DNA of 11,021 nt, from positions 1 to 11,021 of the forward strand of contig JAEZHR010000384.1 of NCBI GenBank assembly GCA_023416415.1. The letters run 5' to 3'. Positions 1 to 6,514 of the stretch are shown here, piece after piece. The notes beneath the pieces are model-generated. The model searched no databases. It was given only the letters and a program-made list of their open reading frames with translations, and was not told where the DNA came from. Position 1 is the first letter of the stretch; each line of letters starts with the position of its first letter. The DNA is from Pseudomonadota bacterium (GTDB taxonomy: Bacteria; Pseudomonadota; Gammaproteobacteria; Burkholderiales; Burkholderiaceae_D). The translations under genes and the position numbers were made by a program.

Positions 1-470
1 GCGGGAGTCAGTCCAGCCCTGGCGAGTGCACGCAGCACCAGGTTGTGTGCGCTCGATCCCTTGTGGAAGGCCACCCGCTTTCCCTTCAGATCGGCGAGTT
101 TGTGCAGCGGAGAATCCTTCAGTACCAGGATGGCCGAGCTGTCGGGCTTGGCCGGTTCATGGCCGGCATAGACCAGCTTCGCGCCGGCGGCCTGGGCAAA
201 GATCGGCGGGGTGTCGCCGGTCATCGCGAGATCGACGCTGCCGACATTGAGCGCCTCGAGCAAGGGCGGGCCGGCGGCGAATTCGTGCCATGCGATTCCG
301 AAACCGCGCTCGCCCACGGCACGCTCCAGTCCACCGGATTCCTTGGCAAGAATCAGGCCGGTGGAGGATTTCTGATAGCCCACGCGCAGCACCGGGGCGG
401 CAGCGTGAACGGCCGAGCTGAATGCCGCGCCGGTCAGGGCGATGGCATGCAGGAATTGACGTCGTTGCAT
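1..470 (-). CDS. ssuA: Sulfonate ABC transporter substrate-binding protein (second SsuA paralog), C-terminus cut by window edge
   Basis: This is a periplasmic binding protein of the SsuA family (aliphatic sulfonate or related organosulfur uptake); only the N-terminal 156 residues are visible, about half of the usual length. The start is the ATG at 470-468, preceded by AGGAGG four bases upstream, which shares a base with the stop of the upstream gene. An export signal of about 23 residues begins MQRRQFLHAIAL and has a twin-arginine-like RRxFL; a plausible cleavage site is VHA/AAP. The mature part begins with the family pattern LRVGYQK and contains EFAAGPPLLEALNVGSID, GDTPPIFAQAAGAKL and DLKGKRVAFHKGS, all shared in order with the neighbouring paralog at 480-1445. 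Translational coupling to that gene is likely. The ligand cannot be read from the sequence; another organosulfonate or sulfate ester is possible. Genes for SsuD, SsuC and SsuB would be expected past the left edge, but that is inference. Confidence 0.9.
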   Translation of the reverse strand, partial: MQRRQFLHAIALTGAAFSSAVHAAAPVLRVGYQKSSTGLILAKESGGLERAVGERGFGIAWHEFAAGPPLLEALNVGSVDLAMTGDTPPIFAQAAGAKLVYAGHEPAKPDSSAILVLKDSPLHKLADLKGKRVAFHKGSSAHNLVLRALARAGLTP

Positions 471-474
471 GATG

Positions 475-480
475 CCTCCT
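475..480 (-). promoter_or_regulatory. Ribosome binding site of the second ssuA paralog, overlapping the preceding stop
   Basis: On the minus strand the bases read TAAGGAGGCATCATG. The TAA stop of the first paralog (482-480) runs straight into GGAGG, and the ATG follows four bases later. This fixes the start and suggests that ribosomes finishing the first paralog re-initiate on the second. Confidence 0.75.
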
Positions 481-1445
481 TACTTTGCAGGCCGCCAGAC
501 CGCGCTGGAGACGTCAAGCTTCTTCGGAATCAGCTTGAGCTCGAAGAAGACGTCCGCGATAGTTTGCTGCTTGCGCACCACGTCATGGCCAAGGGGCGAT
601 ACGCCGAATGAATAGTTGCTGAAGGCGCGTTCGGCCACCTCGCGCGGCAGGCCGATCTGCGGTGCGATCACCTCTGCTGCATGCCCCAGGTTCTGCTCGA
701 TCCATTTGCTGTTGCGGTTGATTTCATCAAGCGCAATGCGCAGGGCCTCGGGGTGCTTCTCCGCGAACGGGCGCGAGGCGATGTAGAAGATGTGGTTGTC
801 GGCCACACCACTGGCATCGGCCAGCCGGCGAGCTCCGGCCTGGACTTCGGCAGCCGTGGCATAGGGCTCCCAGATGGCCCAGGCATCGACTGCGCCCTTC
901 TCGAACGCGGCACGCGCGTCGGCCGGCGGCAGGTAGGCGACGTTGACGTCCGAGTAGGACAGCCCGGCCTGTTCCAGCAGGCGCACCAGCAGGTAATGCA
1001 CGTTCGAGCCCTTGTTCAGCACGACCCGCTTGCCCTTGAGCTCGGCCACCGACCTGATCGGCGAGTTCTTCGGTACCAGCAGCGCTTCGGCACGTACGGC
1101 CGGCGGTTCATGGCCGACATAGAGCAGGTTGGCGCCGGCTGCCTGAGCGAAGATGGGCGGCGTTTCCCCAACCAGACCGAGGTCGATGCTGCCGATGTTG
1201 AGCGCCTCCAGCATCTGCGGTCCGGCCGCGAATTCCAGCCACTTAACGTTGATCTGTTGTTGCTGCAGTGCCTTTTCGAACTCCCCCCGCGCCTTGATGA
1301 CGGCGAGCCCGCCACCTTTCTGCCAGCCGATGCGCAGCTCGGTGGCGGCGTGGGCGACGCTGCTCAAGGGTACGATGGCACTCAGGGCGATGATGACTGC
1401 CAGCGCCAGCGCGCTGCGCAGGGACCGGCGACGTGTTTTGTTCAT
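480..1445 (-). CDS. ssuA: Sulfonate ABC transporter substrate-binding protein SsuA
   Basis: This 321-residue periplasmic protein captures alkanesulfonates and delivers them to an SsuBC-type importer. The start at 1445 is chosen over the in-frame ATG at 1490 because it has AAGGA eight bases upstream and gives a clean signal peptide: MNKTRRRSLRSALAL, then a long hydrophobic stretch ending AHA/ATE near residue 33. The mature protein starts TELRIGWQKGG and has the family landmarks EFAAGPQMLEALNIGSID, GETPPIFAQAAGANL, ELKGKRVVLNKGS, AVDAWAIWEPY and a C-terminal SSAVWRP. The full length fits the SsuA family (about 310-330). It lies 93 bases downstream of ssuE and 9 bases upstream of a second SsuA paralog, so the three probably form one operon. 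The RRRSL stretch is weakly twin-arginine-like; ordinary Sec export is equally possible. The family is certain, the exact sulfonate is not. Confidence 0.94.
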   Translation of the reverse strand: MNKTRRRSLRSALALAVIIALSAIVPLSSVAHAATELRIGWQKGGGLAVIKARGEFEKALQQQQINVKWLEFAAGPQMLEALNIGSIDLGLVGETPPIFAQAAGANLLYVGHEPPAVRAEALLVPKNSPIRSVAELKGKRVVLNKGSNVHYLLVRLLEQAGLSYSDVNVAYLPPADARAAFEKGAVDAWAIWEPYATAAEVQAGARRLADASGVADNHIFYIASRPFAEKHPEALRIALDEINRNSKWIEQNLGHAAEVIAPQIGLPREVAERAFSNYSFGVSPLGHDVVRKQQTIADVFFELKLIPKKLDVSSAVWRPAK

Positions 1446-1479
1446 GATGTTTTCCTTGTAAGAATGCATGGGCAAGTCC

Positions 1480-1520
1480 TCCCCCTGCACCGACGGTGCA
1501 TACCGAAACTTGCAGGGGGA
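1480..1520. repeat. Nested inverted repeats between ssuE and ssuA
   Basis: A perfect 10-bp inverted repeat has arms TCCCCCTGCA at 1480-1489 and TGCAGGGGGA at 1511-1520. A second, perfect 7-1-7 palindrome, TGCACCGACGGTGCA (1486-1500), shares four bases with the first arm. In the minus-strand transcript the two hairpins cannot form together. A small CGGT/ACCG stem could also form inside the long hairpin loop. There is no T-run after the stem, so a simple intrinsic terminator is unlikely. A processing or stabilising hairpin that sets the SsuE:SsuA ratio, an attenuator, or a protein site are all possible; none is proven. Confidence 0.6.
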
Positions 1521-1538
1521 ATAGAAAGACTGGAGGAC

Positions 1539-2147
1539 TCAGGCCGCGCGCACGGCGGCAGGCGACCTGTCCCGGTCGATGCACATGCCCGTGGCGGAGG
1601 TGAAATGGCGGGGAGACAGGCGTGCCGAAGCGTGTTCGGCGATCTGTTCGACGGCCAGGTTCAGGCGTTCGAGCAGGGTTTCATCGAGCTCGACATGTCC
1701 CGAGTCATGACGAACGATCTGCTTTTCATTGGCGTAGATCGAAGGCAACACCACGCGCGGGCTCAGGCTTTGCAAAACCGGCCGCAAGCCGTAGTCGAGC
1801 GCCAGGAAGTGCGCATTGCTGCCGCCGGTTGCAATCGGCAGCACGGTCTTGCCGACAAGGCCGCTCTGCGGCAGCAGGTCGAGGAACGTCTTGAGCAGGC
1901 CGCTGAACGAAGCCTTGTAGATCGGCGTGCCGAAGACGATGGTCCGGGCGGTCTCGACCTCGGTCAGCGCGGCAGCCAGCGCCGCGTCATTGGCATCGGC
2001 ATTCAGTAGCGGCTGTGCGGGCAACCCCGCGAGCGACAGCCGGCTGACCGCCTGCCCGCGCCGCTCGAGCAGGCCGCCGAGCTGGTCGAGCAGGCTTTCG
2101 GTGCGCGAACGCGGGGACGGGCTGCCGGCAACAAAAAGGATGGACAT
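1539..2147 (-). CDS. ssuE: NADPH-dependent FMN reductase SsuE
   Basis: This 202-residue cytoplasmic flavodoxin-like enzyme reduces FMN with NADPH and passes FMNH2 to the alkanesulfonate monooxygenase SsuD, which cleaves the C-S bond and releases sulfite. Visible features are the N-terminal flavin-phosphate loop AGSPSPRSRTESLL (residues 7-20), the conserved GTPIYKASFSGLLKTFLDLL (73-92), and PIATGGSNAHFLALDYGLRP (104-123). Tyr119 lies where SsuE enzymes carry the pi-helix tyrosine (Tyr118 in Escherichia coli). The start at 2147 has GGAG six bases upstream; the in-frame ATG at 2159 and the longer open frame to 2432 have no ribosome binding site and no conservation. The C-terminal tail of about 20 residues is polar and low in conservation. 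It is the first gene of the leftward operon with ssuA; the partner SsuD is not in the window. Confidence 0.93.
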   Translation of the reverse strand: MSILFVAGSPSPRSRTESLLDQLGGLLERRGQAVSRLSLAGLPAQPLLNADANDAALAAALTEVETARTIVFGTPIYKASFSGLLKTFLDLLPQSGLVGKTVLPIATGGSNAHFLALDYGLRPVLQSLSPRVVLPSIYANEKQIVRHDSGHVELDETLLERLNLAVEQIAEHASARLSPRHFTSATGMCIDRDRSPAAVRAA

Positions 2148-2167
2148 CGCATTCTCCATGTAATGCG

Positions 2168-2211
2168 GACGACGCCAGACCGAGGACCGGATCGAGGACC
2201 GGGGCGTCGTC
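2168..2211. repeat. Hairpin with internal direct repeats in the ssuE leader
   Basis: Perfect 9-bp arms GACGACGCC (2168-2176) and GGCGTCGTC (2203-2211) enclose two direct copies of CGAGGACCGG (2181-2190 and 2194-2203; the last base is shared with the right arm) with a 13-base period. In the ssuE transcript the hairpin would end about 10 bases before the GGAG ribosome binding site at 2154-2157, so it could affect translation or serve as a protein site. The function is unknown. Confidence 0.55.
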
Positions 2212-2287
2212 GCTGGCAGCCACTGTATGAAAAGGATCGTGCGGCCGGAACCAAGAATATGTGCTATGCAATCTCGCCCCGGCGCGC

Positions 2288-2347
2288 AATGCTTATCAGA
2301 TTCTTTGGCGGGGCTGGCGGGTCTTGTCGCAAAACCGGATAAGCATT
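2288..2347. promoter_or_regulatory. Candidate operator: 10-bp inverted repeat in the sulfur divergon
   Basis: AATGCTTATC at 2288-2297 and its exact reverse complement GATAAGCATT at 2338-2347 are separated by 40 bases (50 bases centre to centre, close to five helical turns). They lie in the 355-bp region between the divergent ssuE and cysT genes. A near copy, TGCTTAGCAG (2402-2411), matches TGCTTATCAG (2290-2299) at 9 of 10 positions. The arrangement suits a multi-site regulator acting on both promoters. CysB, encoded in the right-hand operon, is the obvious candidate, but I do not claim a match to a published CysB box. Confidence 0.45.
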
Positions 2348-2401
2348 TCTTGCCGCTCAGACATCTCCCTGCTTGCGCCCTTCCACCACCCCTTTGCTTC
2401 T

Positions 2402-2411
2402 TGCTTAGCAG
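2402..2411. promoter_or_regulatory. Third copy of the TGCTTA(T/G)C element, next to the cysT promoter candidate
   Basis: TGCTTAGCAG differs by one base from TGCTTATCAG at 2290-2299. It lies just upstream of the AT-rich promoter candidate at 2415-2442. That position would suit an activator contacting RNA polymerase, which is inferred from layout only. Confidence 0.35.
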
Positions 2412-2414
2412 TTT

Positions 2415-2442
2415 TTGTAATAACCAGCCCATTTTTTATTAT
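2415..2442 (+). promoter_or_regulatory. Candidate sigma-70-type promoter for the cysTWA-cysB operon
   Basis: TTGTAA (2415-2420) and TATTAT (2437-2442) are spaced 16 bases apart in the only strongly AT-rich patch of this region, about 60 bases before cysT. An alternative pair is TTGCTT (2394-2399) and TAATAA (2418-2423) with an 18-base spacer. Both are imperfect, as is usual for promoters that need an activator. Confidence 0.35.
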
Positions 2443-2490
2443 TTCCGCGCACAAGGGACGCGGACATAGACTTCCCGGTATTCATGAACC

Positions 2491-2496
2491 AGGAGG
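2491..2496 (+). promoter_or_regulatory. Ribosome binding site of cysT supporting a GTG start
   Basis: AGGAGG lies six bases before the GTG at 2503. It decides in favour of this non-ATG start, because no ATG nearby in this frame gives a complete permease. Confidence 0.8.
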
Positions 2497-2502
2497 AAGA
2501 TC

Positions 2503-3387
2503 GTGTCATTCAACCCGGCCCTTTCCGCGTCCGGCACAGGCGCAGTCAAGGGCGCACCAGGGAAAACGGCGCGCGTGCTGCCCGGATTCCGGCTGACGCT
2601 CGGCTTCGCGCTGACGTATCTCTCGCTGATCGTGCTCATCCCGCTGGCCTCGGTATTCATCAAGTCCACCACGCTGAGTTTCGACCAGTTCTGGGCCATC
2701 GTGACCACACCCCGTGTGGTGGCGACCTACAAGCTGTCGTTCGGCCTGTCGCTGGCGGCCGCAACGATCAATGCGGTGTTCGGCCTGATGCTGGCCTGGG
2801 CGCTGGTGCGCTATTCTTTCCCCGGCAAGCGCCTGGTCGACGCACTGATTGACCTGCCCTTCGCGCTGCCGACTGCGGTGGCGGGCATTGCCCTGACCGC
2901 GCTGTACGCCGGCAACGGCTGGATCGGGCAGTACCTGGAGCCGTTGGGAATCAAGGTCGCGTTCACGCCGCTGGGCATTCTGATCGCCCTGATCTTCATC
3001 GGACTGCCCTTCATCGTCCGCACCGTGCAGCCGGTGCTGGAAGATCTCGACACGGAACTCGAGGAAGCTGCCGCCAGTCTGGGCGCGCAGCGCTGGCAGA
3101 CTTTCAGGCACGTGATCCTCCCCATCCTGCTGCCGGCGCTGCTGACCGGTTTTGCGCTGGCCTTCGCCCGTGCTGTCGGCGAGTACGGCTCGGTCATCTT
3201 CATCGCCGGAAATCTGCCGATGATCTCGGAAATCACGCCGTTGATGATCATTACCCGTCTTGAGCAGTACGACTACGCCGGAGCGACCGCGATTGCCGCC
3301 GTCATGCTGGTGATTTCCTTCCTGCTGCTGCTGGTCATCAACGGACTGCAGGCATGGACGGCAAAGCGTACCGGGAGGGATCGCTGA
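2503..3387 (+). CDS. cysT: Sulfate/thiosulfate ABC transporter permease CysT (CysU)
   Basis: This 294-residue inner-membrane permease is one of the two channel subunits of the sulfate/thiosulfate importer CysTWA. It starts at GTG 2503 with AGGAGG upstream. After a polar N-terminus of about 30 residues there are roughly six hydrophobic segments (near 34-54, 76-102, 115-136, 155-175, 208-228 and 262-283). The cytoplasmic EAA loop that docks on the ATPase is clear: EEAAASLGAQRWQTFRHV at 187-204, then ILP. The FPGK (106-109), DLPFALPTAVAG (117-128) and ARAVGEYGS (222-230) motifs are typical of CysT. The length fits the family. It is the first gene of the operon; its TGA overlaps the ATG of cysW by one base. 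No sbp or cysP precedes it, so the sulfate-binding protein must be encoded elsewhere. Confidence 0.95.
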   Translation: MSFNPALSASGTGAVKGAPGKTARVLPGFRLTLGFALTYLSLIVLIPLASVFIKSTTLSFDQFWAIVTTPRVVATYKLSFGLSLAAATINAVFGLMLAWALVRYSFPGKRLVDALIDLPFALPTAVAGIALTALYAGNGWIGQYLEPLGIKVAFTPLGILIALIFIGLPFIVRTVQPVLEDLDTELEEAAASLGAQRWQTFRHVILPILLPALLTGFALAFARAVGEYGSVIFIAGNLPMISEITPLMIITRLEQYDYAGATAIAAVMLVISFLLLLVINGLQAWTAKRTGRDR

Positions 3388-4280
3388 TGGCTGGCGCAAC
3401 CACCCTGCACTGGAGCGCCGACAAGGCTCTGCGCTACGAGTCGCGCCAGGCCACACGCGAGAGCGCGCTCGTCAAGTGGACCATCGTCGGGCTCGCCCTC
3501 ACCTTCTTTGCCGTCTTCCTGCTGATGCCGCTGCTGGCGGTGTTCGTGGAAGCCTTGCGCAAAGGATGGGACACCTATCTCGCGGCTCTAACCGATCCGG
3601 AAGCCCTGGCAGCCATCCGGCTCACGCTGTTGGCGGCCGCCATCTCCGTTCCGCTGAACCTGGTCTTCGGCATTGCGGCGGCATGGGCCATCGCCAAGTT
3701 CGAATTTCCCGGCAAGCACATTCTCGTCACGTTGATTGATTTGCCCTTCTCTGTGTCGCCGGTGGTCGCGGGCCTGGTGTTCGTGCTGCTGTTCGGTGCC
3801 CAGGGCTGGTTCGGCCCATGGCTGTCGGAGCATGACATCAAGATCATCTTCGCGGTGCCGGGCATCGTGCTGGCGACGGTCTTCGTCACTGTTCCGTTCG
3901 TGGCGCGTGAACTGATTCCGCTGATGCAGGCCCAGGGACGCGAGGAAGAAGAAGCCTCCGTCGTGCTGGGCGCGAACGGCTGGCAGACTTTCTGGCACGT
4001 GACACTGCCGAGCATCAAATGGAGTCTGCTGTACGGCGTCATCCTGACCAATGCGCGCGCAATGGGCGAGTTCGGCGCGGTCAGCGTCGTATCCGGCCAC
4101 ATCCGCGGCGAGACCAACACTCTGCCGCTGCATGTCGAGATTCTCTACAACGAATACCAGTTTTCGGCCGCCTTCGCGGTGGCCTCGCTGCTCGCCCTGC
4201 TTGCGCTTGTCACACTGGGAGCCAAGACCTGGATCGAGTATCGCGGAGCACAGCACCAAAAAACGGAAAAAACATCATGA
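3387..4280 (+). CDS. cysW: Sulfate/thiosulfate ABC transporter permease CysW
   Basis: This 297-residue inner-membrane protein is the second permease subunit of the sulfate importer. The start at 3387 is chosen over the in-frame ATG at 3354 because GGGAGGG lies seven bases upstream and the earlier one would sit deep inside cysT. About 30 polar N-terminal residues precede hydrophobic segments near 32-55, 78-104, 112-136, 153-173, 213-222 and 258-280. The EAA loop reads EEEASVVLGANGWQTFWHV (187-205). The conserved FEFPGK, DLPFSVSPVVAGL and ARAMGEFGAVSVVSGHIRG are characteristic of CysW rather than CysT. It overlaps cysT by one base (TGATG) and cysA by four (ATGA), so translational coupling and equal subunit levels are expected. 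Confidence 0.95.
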   Translation: MAGATTLHWSADKALRYESRQATRESALVKWTIVGLALTFFAVFLLMPLLAVFVEALRKGWDTYLAALTDPEALAAIRLTLLAAAISVPLNLVFGIAAAWAIAKFEFPGKHILVTLIDLPFSVSPVVAGLVFVLLFGAQGWFGPWLSEHDIKIIFAVPGIVLATVFVTVPFVARELIPLMQAQGREEEEASVVLGANGWQTFWHVTLPSIKWSLLYGVILTNARAMGEFGAVSVVSGHIRGETNTLPLHVEILYNEYQFSAAFAVASLLALLALVTLGAKTWIEYRGAQHQKTEKTS

Positions 4281-5389
4281 GCATTCGCGTCAACAACATA
4301 CAAAAACGCTTTGGCAGCTTCGTCGCGCTCGATGACGTCTCGCTGGATTTCCCAACCGGCGAGCTGGTCGCCCTGCTGGGGCCCAGCGGCTGCGGCAAGA
4401 CCACTTTGCTGCGCATCATCGCGGGGCTGGAACAGGCCGATTCCGGGCAGGTGCTGCTTGACGGCGAGGACGCCTCCGGTACCCATGTGCGCGAGCGTCA
4501 GGTCGGCTTCGTGTTCCAGCACTATGCGCTGTTTCGCCATATGACCGTGTTCGACAACGTCGCCTTCGGCATGCGCATGAAGCCGCGCAAGCAGCGCCCC
4601 AGCGAAAAGCAGATTGCGGCCAAGGTGCATGAGCTGCTCAAGCTGGTTCAGCTCGACTGGCTGGCCGACCGCTTCCCGTCCCAGCTTTCGGGCGGCCAGC
4701 GCCAGCGCATTGCGCTGGCCCGCGCGCTCGCCGTCGAACCGCGCGTGCTGCTGCTGGACGAACCCTTCGGTGCGCTCGATGCCAAGGTGCGCAAGGAACT
4801 GCGCCGCTGGCTGCGCCACCTGCACGATGAGCTGCACATCACCTCGATCTTCGTCACGCACGATCAGGAGGAGGCGCTCGAAGTGGCCGACCGGGTCGTG
4901 CTGATGAACCAGGGCCATGTCGAGCAGATCGGCACGCCCGAAGACGTCTATCGGCATCCGGCCACGCCTTTCGTCTACGGCTTCCTCGGCAGCGTCAATT
5001 TCTTTCATGGCCGCGTCGACGGCAAGACCGTGCGCGTCGGCGACGACGTGCTGCCCAATGAGGCCCATGAAGCCCAGGAACTCGGCCACGGCACCGAGGT
5101 CATCGCTTTTGCCCGTCCGCATGAGCTGGACATCGTAATTGATGCTTCCGCCGGCGCAGGCATTGCCGCACGCGTGGAGCGCCTGCTGACCTTCGGCATG
5201 GTGACGCGCGTCGAGCTGAGCGGCCTGAACGGCGCTTCCGGCCAGCATTTCGAAGTGGAGCTGTCGCGCGAGCGCAGCGCGGCGCTCGGCCTCGAGGAAG
5301 GACAGCATGTACGGCTGGTGCCATCGCGGCTGCGGCTCTTCGATCGCGAGCCGGCCGCACGAAACCTGCAAGCCGGAGGCCTGCGATGA
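4277..5389 (+). CDS. cysA: Sulfate/thiosulfate ABC transporter ATP-binding protein CysA
   Basis: This 370-residue cytoplasmic ATPase powers CysT/CysW. The nucleotide-binding domain has Walker A GPSGCGKT (35-42), Q-loop Gln81 in FVFQHYALFRHMTVFDN, signature LSGGQ (137-141), Walker B VLLLDEP (157-163) and switch His195. Residues from about 235 form the regulatory C-terminal domain with a TOBE-like fold and the CysA-typical VYGFLGSVNFF and ARPHELDI segments. All catalytic residues are present and the length fits the family. The start at 4277 overlaps the cysW stop (ATGA). No good ribosome binding site precedes it, only an A-rich stretch, so it probably depends on coupling from cysW. Its own stop overlaps the start of cysB. 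Molybdate or spermidine ATPases are related, but the neighbours settle the assignment. Confidence 0.96.
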   Translation: MSIRVNNIQKRFGSFVALDDVSLDFPTGELVALLGPSGCGKTTLLRIIAGLEQADSGQVLLDGEDASGTHVRERQVGFVFQHYALFRHMTVFDNVAFGMRMKPRKQRPSEKQIAAKVHELLKLVQLDWLADRFPSQLSGGQRQRIALARALAVEPRVLLLDEPFGALDAKVRKELRRWLRHLHDELHITSIFVTHDQEEALEVADRVVLMNQGHVEQIGTPEDVYRHPATPFVYGFLGSVNFFHGRVDGKTVRVGDDVLPNEAHEAQELGHGTEVIAFARPHELDIVIDASAGAGIAARVERLLTFGMVTRVELSGLNGASGQHFEVELSRERSAALGLEEGQHVRLVPSRLRLFDREPAARNLQAGGLR

Positions 5390-6327
5390 ACTTCCAGCAG
5401 CTGCGCATCATTCGCGAAACCGTACGGCGCGGATTCAACCTGACGGAAGTAGCCAACGCCCTGTTCACTTCGCAATCGGGCGTCTCGCGCCACATCAAGG
5501 ATCTCGAAGACGAGCTGGGTGTCGAGCTGTTCACCCGCAAGGGAAAGCGTCTGCTCGGGCTGACCGAGCCGGGCAAGGAACTGGTCGTGATGGTCGATCG
5601 CATGCTGCTGGAGGCCGGCAACATCAAGCGGCTGGGCGAGCAGTACAGCCAGCGCGACGTCGGCCAGCTCACCATTGCCACCACGCACACGCAGGCCCGC
5701 TATGCGCTGCCCAAGGTGATCGCCGACTTTCGTGCCGCCTATCCCAAGGTGCATCTGAAACTGCTGCAAGGCAGCCCGGGCGAAATCGTCAAGCTTCTGC
5801 TGGACGGCGAAGCCGACATCGGCGTGGCGACCGAGGCGCTGGCCACCCATCCCTCCTTTGTCTCCTTCCCTTACTACCACTGGCAGCATTCGGTGGTCGT
5901 GCCGGCCGGCCATCCGCTGGAGAACGTTCGGCCACTGACACTGGAGGCGGTTGCCGAGCATCCGGTCATCACCTACCACGAAGGCTTCTCCGGGCGCACC
6001 CACATCGACGCTGCCTTTGCCGCCGCGCACGTGGTGCCGGACATCGTGCTCTCCGCGCTCGACGCGGACGTGATCAAGACCTATGTCGATCTTGGCCTGG
6101 GAGTAGGCATCGTCGCCTCCATGGCCGTCGACCCTGCGCGCGACACGGGGCTGCGCCTGCTTGAAAGCAGCCACCTGTTCCCGGAAAACGTCGCCCGCAT
6201 CGCCATCCGGCGCGGGCACTATTTGCGCGGGTATGCGTATCGCTTCATCGAGCTGTGCGCGCCGGAACTGAACGAAGCGAAGATCGCAGAGGCGCTGGAG
6301 ATGCGCGGGGAGCTGGTCGCCGTTTAG
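5386..6327 (+). CDS. cysB: LysR-type transcriptional regulator CysB
   Basis: This 313-residue DNA-binding protein is the master regulator of sulfur assimilation. It senses sulfur status through O-acetylserine or N-acetylserine (activating) and sulfate or thiosulfate (opposing). The N-terminal winged helix-turn-helix covers residues 1-60 (MNFQQLRIIRE, TSQSGVSRHIKDLEDELG). The effector domain follows, with TTHTQARYALP placing Thr100, Thr102 and Gln103 exactly where the sulfate-contacting residues of enteric CysB lie; Thr149 is also kept, and residue 202 is Ser instead of Thr. Close relatives Cbl and SsuR share this layout, but the cysTWA neighbourhood favours CysB. The start overlaps the cysA stop (ATGA), so the regulator is co-expressed with the importer and may control its own operon. 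Confidence 0.92.
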   Translation: MNFQQLRIIRETVRRGFNLTEVANALFTSQSGVSRHIKDLEDELGVELFTRKGKRLLGLTEPGKELVVMVDRMLLEAGNIKRLGEQYSQRDVGQLTIATTHTQARYALPKVIADFRAAYPKVHLKLLQGSPGEIVKLLLDGEADIGVATEALATHPSFVSFPYYHWQHSVVVPAGHPLENVRPLTLEAVAEHPVITYHEGFSGRTHIDAAFAAAHVVPDIVLSALDADVIKTYVDLGLGVGIVASMAVDPARDTGLRLLESSHLFPENVARIAIRRGHYLRGYAYRFIELCAPELNEAKIAEALEMRGELVAV

Positions 6328-6428
6328 CGCAGTGTCTTCCCGGAAGGTGCCTTGATTTTAATCAGCAAGAAAATGTCGCGTTGTTTCAAAGACTTAACTT
6401 GCATCCTCTCCACTTATCCACCGCTCTA

Positions 6429-6445
6429 CCCACAGTCATTGTGGG
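6429..6445. repeat. Small hairpin downstream of cysB
   Basis: CCCACA (6429-6434) pairs with TGTGGG (6440-6445) around a five-base loop, about 100 bases after the cysB stop. No T-run follows. It may be part of the transcript end together with the hairpin at 6464-6483. Confidence 0.35.
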
Positions 6446-6463
6446 CATTCTGCATGATGACGG

Positions 6464-6483
6464 GCCGGAGCAGCCGCTCCGGC
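6464..6483 (+). terminator. Possible terminator hairpin after cysB
   Basis: A perfect 8-bp G+C-rich stem, GCCGGAGC (6464-6471) with GCTCCGGC (6476-6483), closes a four-base loop (AGCC). A short TTTT occurs only at 6493-6496, ten bases beyond the stem. This is too far for a textbook intrinsic terminator, so it may instead be an RNA 3'-end stabiliser or a Rho-assisted stop. Confidence 0.35.
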
Positions 6484-6514
6484 TGTCCGCGCCTTTTCAA
6501 GCCATTCGCACCCG

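Noticed and set aside
1480..1520. Intrinsic terminator for ssuE
   Set aside because: The stem is strong but no T-run follows it on the minus strand, and ssuA follows directly in the same direction.
681..2009. Long open frame on the plus strand, opposite ssuA and ssuE
   Set aside because: It is antisense to two well-recognised genes, lacks known motifs, and is the kind of shadow frame expected in G+C-rich DNA.
2148..2432. N-terminal extension of SsuE up to position 2432
   Set aside because: The added residues have no flavodoxin features and cross the hairpin and the candidate operator; the ATG at 2147 has a good ribosome binding site and starts at the flavin-binding loop.
4145..6219. Long minus-strand frames opposite cysA and cysB (4145-5371 and 5005-6219)
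   Set aside because: The plus strand carries intact CysA and CysB with all motifs; the reverse frames show no family features.
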